Source of the DNA: Methanolobus sp. UBA32
Lineage (GTDB): Archaea > Halobacteriota > Methanosarcinia > Methanosarcinales > Methanosarcinaceae
DNA length: 10,321 nt
Assembly: GCA_002507205.1 (NCBI GenBank)
Contig: DAZF01000030.1
Location: 1-10,321, forward strand
Reading direction: 5' to 3'
In this document: positions 7,209 to 10,321 of the stretch, one piece after another
How positions within the stretch are numbered: the stretch's first letter is position 1
Layout: each line of letters begins with the position of its first letter
The notes under the pieces: model-generated
What the model saw: only the letters and a program-made list of their open reading frames with translations
What the model was told of the DNA's origin: nothing
Databases searched by the model: none
Position numbers and translations under genes: made by a program

Positions 7209-7457
7209 ATGGTAAAGGTTACTTTAGTTCATTCTGAATGGTGTCACTTTTGTCCGACTGCAAAGAAAATGTGGCGAGACTTGAAAGAACAGTGCGATTT
7301 TGAGTACGAGGAAGTAGATCTGGACACTCCTGAAGGAAAAGAGCTTGCAAAAAAGTTTAAGATCCGTTCAATACCTACTACGATAATTGATGACAAGGTT
7401 GCCTTTGTGGGAGTTCCTGACAAATCCCAGACAAGCAATGTTTGTAATGATAGTTGA
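7209..7457 (+). CDS. Thioredoxin/glutaredoxin-like thiol redox protein (CHFC)
   Basis: This protein of 82 residues has the thioredoxin fold of small archaeal glutaredoxin-like proteins. Strand 1 (VKVTLVHSEWC) leads to the redox site W-C-H-F-C (C12 and C15). The cis-proline loop appears as RSIPTTIIDD, and VAFVGVPD follows. It is probably reduced by the adjacent thioredoxin reductase and then reduces protein disulfides. The start is ATG 7209, with GGAGTG (7194-7199) 9 bases upstream; an upstream in-frame GTG at 7197 lies inside that site and is unlikely. The C-terminus (DKSQTSNVCNDS) does not look like the expected final helix. Removing one C from CCC at 7426-7428 would give SRQAMFVMIVDRHA ending at 7470. 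This may be a natural shortening or a frameshift or sequencing error. Confidence 0.85.
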   Translation: MVKVTLVHSEWCHFCPTAKKMWRDLKEQCDFEYEEVDLDTPEGKELAKKFKIRSIPTTIIDDKVAFVGVPDKSQTSNVCNDS

Positions 7458-7462
7458 TAGAC

Positions 7463-8377
7463 ATGCATGATCTTATCATTATAGGTGGAGGTCCTGCAGG
7501 GCTAACTGCAGGTATCTATGCAGTACGTTATGGTCTTGATACCGTCGTGCTTGAAAAGAATGTAATTCACGGTCAGATATCCACTGCAGACAGGGTTGAG
7601 AACTATCCTGGTTTTCCATCGATATCCGGAATGGAACTCATGGAGAAGTTCAAGGAGCATGCAGAACACACTGGCGTGAAGATACAGAGTGCTAATGTAC
7701 TAACTGTTCGTGATGAAGGTGACAGGAAAGTTATCGTGACAGATGACGGTGAACTTGAAGCCCTTGCAGTGATAGTCGCTACCGGTGCAAACCCTAAACG
7801 CCTGGGAGTCCCGGGTGAGGATGAACTACTGACAAAAGGGGTTTCCTATTGTGCTACATGTGATGGTCCGTTCTATGCGGACCTGGAGGTTATTGTTGTA
7901 GGCGGTGGTGAGTCTGCGATCACGGATGCTCTTGTCCTTTCAGGTATAGCTAGTAAGGTCTATGTGGTGCACAGACGTGATGAGCTACGAGCCTGTTCCC
8001 TTATTCAGAAAAGGGCTTTTGAGACAGAGAATATCAGCTTTATATGGGACACCGTTGTGCAGGAGATCAGGGGTGGTGAGTTTGTTGAGAAGGTCGTTCT
8101 AAAGAATGTTAAGACCGATGAACTGACAGAGATGAGCATTGATGGCATCTTCATCTATGTCGGCATTAACCCCAACACTGCAATGGTGGATGTTGATAAG
8201 ACTGATGTAGGATTCATTGTGACTGATGATCGCATGGAAAGTTCTGTAAACGGGATATTTGCAGCGGGCGATTGTCGGAGAACTTCCATGTGGCAGGTTG
8301 TCACAGCGGTTTCTGATGGTGCGGTAGCCGCTATATCTGCTCATGAATACATAACATCTCTTAAATTCAATAAATAG
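7463..8377 (+). CDS. trxB: Thioredoxin reductase
   Basis: This is a flavoprotein that passes electrons from a reduced pyridine nucleotide through FAD and a redox disulfide to thioredoxin. The 304-residue length is normal for the low-molecular-weight type. The FAD site GGGPAG is at residues 8-13. The redox pair is C-A-T-C (C130 and C133, in SYCATCDGPFY). The nucleotide domain has GGGESAITDA, followed by VHRRDELRA. The HRRxxxR pattern favours NADPH over NADH or F420. The FAD-proximal C-terminal motif GIFAAGDCRR is intact. The start at ATG 7463 gives the canonical MHDLIIIGGG N-terminus; an in-frame TTG at 7454 is less likely. No clear Shine-Dalgarno is visible, and the gap after the thioredoxin-like stop is only 5 bases, so translation is probably coupled. 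Its partner is most likely the CHFC protein upstream. Confidence 0.95.
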   Translation: MHDLIIIGGGPAGLTAGIYAVRYGLDTVVLEKNVIHGQISTADRVENYPGFPSISGMELMEKFKEHAEHTGVKIQSANVLTVRDEGDRKVIVTDDGELEALAVIVATGANPKRLGVPGEDELLTKGVSYCATCDGPFYADLEVIVVGGGESAITDALVLSGIASKVYVVHRRDELRACSLIQKRAFETENISFIWDTVVQEIRGGEFVEKVVLKNVKTDELTEMSIDGIFIYVGINPNTAMVDVDKTDVGFIVTDDRMESSVNGIFAAGDCRRTSMWQVVTAVSDGAVAAISAHEYITSLKFNK

Positions 8378-8398
8378 AATTCCTTTCCATTCTATTTA
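8371..8398 (+). repeat. 10-bp perfect inverted repeat across the trxB stop codon
   Basis: Arms TAAATAGAAT (8371-8380) and ATTCTATTTA (8389-8398) are exactly complementary around the 8-base loop TCCTTTCC. The TAG stop codon of trxB (8375-8377) lies in the left arm. The ribosome binding site of the DUF2111 gene starts two bases past the right arm. It could be an RNA hairpin that limits read-through or protects a processed 3' end. Confidence 0.6.
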
Positions 8399-8414
8399 AG
8401 AAGGTGAATTAAAA

Positions 8415-8834
8415 ATGATATGCGATGAAGAACTCAATGGTGCATTTTGTCTGAAGATATGCTCAGACTCCACGGCTGATGACCTGGAACCGATAGCAAT
8501 TGCAATACACTCCCTTCTTGGAATCCCAATAACAATTCGCAGTCTCAACTGTAAAGGTATCCGGATGGAAAGGGGAATGATCATTGACAGGGAATACACC
8601 GGTCCGATACTTGAAGAGGTCATCAGAACAAATAATACTATAAGAACCGTGCCTACAGAAGGAATATACAGGGGAAAATCAGTCGTAGTCGCCCCTATCC
8701 GGACTGTTCATGGGGAGGCCATCGGTGCAATAGGTGTTGTAGATATTGTTGCAGCCCTTGATATCCTTTCAATGTTCAAGGAGTACCCCGGCATAATAGA
8801 TGAAGTGGAAGAATCAAGAAAAAAGATGAAATGA
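8415..8834 (+). CDS. DUF2111 family protein, methanogen-associated
   Basis: This 139-residue protein matches my recollection of DUF2111 (COG4048), a family of unknown function known from methanogens. Characteristic segments are STADDLEPIAIAIHSLLGIP, then KGIRMERGMIIDREYTGP, IYRGKSVVVAPIRTVHGE and AIGAIGVVDIVAALDIL. The alternating strand and helix order and the 'VVAPIR...G.AIGAIGVVD' block resemble a small GAF- or profilin-like sensor fold, but ligand residues cannot be named. Cysteines C3, C12, C16 and C45 occur, and only some may be conserved. GAAGGTGA (8400-8407) lies 7 bases before ATG 8415, so translation has its own site. It follows trxB by 37 bases on the same strand across a hairpin and converges on a small membrane protein. 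A role in redox or cofactor sensing near methanogenesis is speculation. Confidence 0.85.
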   Translation: MICDEELNGAFCLKICSDSTADDLEPIAIAIHSLLGIPITIRSLNCKGIRMERGMIIDREYTGPILEEVIRTNNTIRTVPTEGIYRGKSVVVAPIRTVHGEAIGAIGVVDIVAALDILSMFKEYPGIIDEVEESRKKMK

Positions 8835-8849
8835 TTTTATTGATTTCAT
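8826..8849. terminator. Short inverted repeat between convergent genes
   Basis: ATGAAAT (8826-8832) and ATTTCAT (8843-8849) form a 7-bp AT-rich stem around a 10-base loop. It spans the DUF2111 stop codon and ends just short of the convergent membrane-protein stop. A weak bidirectional terminator is possible, but stability is low. Confidence 0.3.
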
Positions 8850-8852
8850 TAA

Positions 8853-9065
8853 TTATCTAAATTCTTTCATTTTCTGAAATTTAATTGCCTTGCTAACTAC
8901 AAAGGCTACAATGGATATTGCTACTGCAAGTAATATTACCAACAATAAGTTTCCATTTTCTGCTGCCTTCATCAGGCTATAGAAAAGGAAAGCACTCAAA
9001 ACCATGCCGATTACCAGTAATATGGCTGCTGGCATGCTGTATATTTTACCAAGGGGCCCTTCCAT
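8853..9065 (-). CDS. Small two-helix membrane protein, unknown function
   Basis: This 70-residue protein has two hydrophobic helices, roughly residues 11-33 (PAAILLVIGMVLSAFLFYS) and 39-61 (NLLLVILLAVAISIVAFVVS). They are joined by a short polar turn (KAAENG). The tail is basic (KAIKFQKMKEFR), so by the positive-inside rule both ends probably face the cytoplasm. No Shine-Dalgarno precedes ATG 9065, but a TATA-like CTATAATATGG (minus, 9096-9086) centres about 26 bases upstream, so the message may be leaderless. An internal Met at residue 11 is an alternative start at 9035. I do not recognise the family. It converges on DUF2111. It could be a regulator or chaperone of a membrane complex, but nothing in the sequence says so. 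Confidence 0.65.
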   Translation of the reverse strand: MEGPLGKIYSMPAAILLVIGMVLSAFLFYSLMKAAENGNLLLVILLAVAISIVAFVVSKAIKFQKMKEFR

Positions 9066-9085
9066 AGTTGATACAACATTTTATC

Positions 9086-9096
9086 CATATTATAGT
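9086..9096 (-). promoter_or_regulatory. TATA-like box giving a leaderless start
   Basis: On the minus strand this reads CTATAATATGG and is centred 26 bases upstream of the ATG at 9065. That spacing matches transcription beginning at or next to the start codon and explains the missing ribosome binding site. Confidence 0.4.
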
Positions 9097-9146
9097 TTTC
9101 TATTCATTGCGAGTTCATCTTGAGTGTAATATTTTATCTGCATTAA

Positions 9147-9184
9147 GCAAGAAGACCCCCGGTTTTAACCGGGGGATGAATTGC
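9147..9184 (+). repeat. GC-rich hairpin upstream of tnpB, probable IS left-end structure
   Basis: CCCCCGGT (9156-9163) pairs with ACCGGGGG (9168-9175) around a TTTA loop. A further 4-bp stem GCAA/TTGC (9147-9150 and 9181-9184) is separated by opposed 5-base bulges. Hairpins like this mark the ends of IS200/IS605-family elements and are recognised by their transposase as single-stranded DNA. Its 82-base distance from the tnpB start fits a left end. The exact cleavage point and target site cannot be placed from one copy. Confidence 0.6.
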
Positions 9185-9200
9185 GTCCCAAACAAAAAAA

Positions 9201-9210
9201 GCATATATCC
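9201..9210 (+). promoter_or_regulatory. TATA-like box for tnpB
   Basis: GCATATATCC, preceded by an A-rich run, lies about 50 bases before the tnpB ATG and would give a leader of about 25 bases. A weak GTGG at 9249-9252 could serve as ribosome binding site. Confidence 0.35.
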
Positions 9211-9257
9211 CATGCAAACATGTACATAATTAACTAATTCTCAATTAAGTGGCTTAA

Positions 9258-10321
9258 ATGAAAAAAGGTAATGTATATCGAATCTATCCAAACAGAGAAC
9301 AAAGAGCTTTGTTAGAGCAACATTTTGGAGCTGCTCGATTCGTATACAATCATTCTCTTTCGATCAAGAATCTGATGTATGGAAAGTTTAGAGTAAACGT
9401 TACGGAGATAGATCTTAATAACCATCTTATTTCCCTCAAGGAAACGTTTCCCTGGTTAAAAGATATTAATTCTCAATCATTGCAACAAGCCAACCGGAAT
9501 TTGTTGACGGGATTCAAGAACTTCTTTGAAGGAAATGGTTCCTATCCAACCTGGAAAAGTAAGAAAGACAACCATTTCTCATTTCAGATTCCTCAAAACT
9601 ATCAGATCAACCTAACTTCCTCTCAAATATATCTCCCAAAAATAGGTTGGATGAAGATCATTCTTCATCGGGATTTTCTGAGCAAGGAATTCATTGAGAA
9701 TAACCTTGTGACAAAGGAAGTTAACGGAGAAATTATCCTTGATCAGAAATTGAATAAAGAGTTTAAAGTACTCAAAACATTGACTGTTTCCAGGACATCA
9801 GCTGGAAGGTATCATGTAAGTATTCTAATCGAAGACCATGAACCTTATCCAGAACCTGAATCATTTACGGAGGAAACAACCGTTGGAATTGATGTTGGTA
9901 TCAAGACCTTTGCTGTTCTGTCAACGGGAGAAGAGATTGAGAACCCTAAGTTCCTGAAAAGGTCATTTAAAAAACTCGTCAAATTACAGAGGAGTGTATC
10001 CAGAAAACCGAAAGGTTCAAAGAATAGGAAAAAAGCTGTTGCTAAACTTGCAAAACATCATCAGTTGATAGCTAACCAGAGAAACGATTTCCAGCATAAG
10101 GTCTCAGCAATGATAATTCGCGAAAGTCAAGCCATTGTGCTAGAAGACCTGAATGTAAAAGGAATGATTAGAAATCATTGTTTAGCTCAAAACATCAGTG
10201 ATGTTGGTTGGTCTGGATTTGTTGACAAGTTGATCTATAAGGCAGAGTGGTTGGGTAAGACTATCCTGAAGATAGGTAAGTTCGATGCATCCTCTAAATT
10301 GTGTAATGTCTGTGGATACAA
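9258..10321 (+). CDS. tnpB: IS200/IS605-family TnpB RNA-guided nuclease, cut off by the window
   Basis: The reading frame is open from ATG 9258 to the window edge: 354 codons without a stop, so the C-terminus is outside. TnpB is an RNA-guided DNA endonuclease that helps its transposon persist; it is the ancestor type of Cas12. The N-terminus (VYRIYPNREQRALLEQHFG, then ARFVYNHSL) is typical. The RuvC-like nuclease shows its first aspartate D212 in GIDVGIKTF and its glutamate E296 in VLEDLNVKGM. The zinc-binding part begins with C349-N-V-C352, and the third acidic residue should lie just past the edge. What is visible looks intact. No tnpA lies upstream, so it is probably a tnpB-only element or one mobilised in trans. 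The guide RNA usually comes from the 3' end of tnpB and the right end, which are not in view. Confidence 0.93.
   Translation, partial: MKKGNVYRIYPNREQRALLEQHFGAARFVYNHSLSIKNLMYGKFRVNVTEIDLNNHLISLKETFPWLKDINSQSLQQANRNLLTGFKNFFEGNGSYPTWKSKKDNHFSFQIPQNYQINLTSSQIYLPKIGWMKIILHRDFLSKEFIENNLVTKEVNGEIILDQKLNKEFKVLKTLTVSRTSAGRYHVSILIEDHEPYPEPESFTEETTVGIDVGIKTFAVLSTGEEIENPKFLKRSFKKLVKLQRSVSRKPKGSKNRKKAVAKLAKHHQLIANQRNDFQHKVSAMIIRESQAIVLEDLNVKGMIRNHCLAQNISDVGWSGFVDKLIYKAEWLGKTILKIGKFDASSKLCNVCGY

Larger units (their letters stand above)
9147..10321 (+). mobile_element. IS200/IS605-type tnpB-only element, partial
   Basis: The left-end-like hairpin together with the tnpB gene defines an insertion of the IS1341-like kind. 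The region before it (9066-9146) carries no tnpA remnant. The left boundary is given at the hairpin base and is approximate; the right end lies beyond the window. The insertion sits in the upstream region of the small membrane-protein gene, whose TATA-like box remains about 50 bases outside the hairpin. Confidence 0.65.

Noticed and set aside
9147..9184. Reading the GC-rich hairpin as a CRISPR repeat or a rho-independent terminator
   Set aside because: Only one copy is present with no spacers, and no T-run follows; the distance to tnpB and stem shape fit an IS200/IS605 end better.

Overview
The window reads as chromosome of a methanogenic archaeon, most likely a member of the Methanosarcinaceae (a Methanolobus, Methanococcoides or Methanosarcina relative). 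The case rests on gene content. There is a COG1900 protein with CBS domains, a NIL-ferredoxin and a COG2122 (UPF0280) protein, the set known from homocysteine and sulfide assimilation in Methanosarcina acetivorans. There is also a DUF2111 protein, a family I know only from methanogens. Archaeal signals agree: TATA-like boxes, GAGGT or GGTGA ribosome binding sites, and T-tract 3' ends without strong hairpins. The genus is inference from remembered families; no search was run.

Layout. Positions 101-298 (minus) hold a small Sm-like protein, divergent from an Hsp20-type chaperone (468-1016) with an unusually acidic N-terminal arm. A T-tract ends hsp20. Next is a large cytoplasmic PAS-PAS-GAF-PAS histidine kinase (1116-3545), preceded by a perfect 17-bp palindrome in its promoter. 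Positions 3671-6312 hold the sulfur cluster on one strand: COG1900-CBS, NIL-ferredoxin (stop-start junction) and COG2122. An AIM24-family protein (6340-7035, minus) converges on it. From a divergent promoter region run a thioredoxin/glutaredoxin-like protein (7209-7457), thioredoxin reductase (7463-8377) and DUF2111 (8415-8834), with a 10-bp perfect hairpin across the trxB stop codon. A two-helix membrane protein (8853-9065, minus) converges on DUF2111. The right end is an IS200/IS605-type TnpB gene (9258 to the edge, cut off) with a GC-rich hairpin upstream and no tnpA in view.

How the parts fit. The COG1900, NIL-ferredoxin and COG2122 proteins probably build homocysteine from aspartate semialdehyde and sulfide-derived sulfur, with the ferredoxin supplying electrons. 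The thioredoxin-like protein and its reductase form a separate thiol-reducing pair. Its closeness to the sulfur cluster suggests, but does not prove, a link. The kinase has no response regulator beside it. No gene-free stretch exceeds 300 bases; the longest gap, 9066-9257, holds the TnpB upstream hairpin and two TATA-like boxes. Positions 1-100 contain no gene that I can support.
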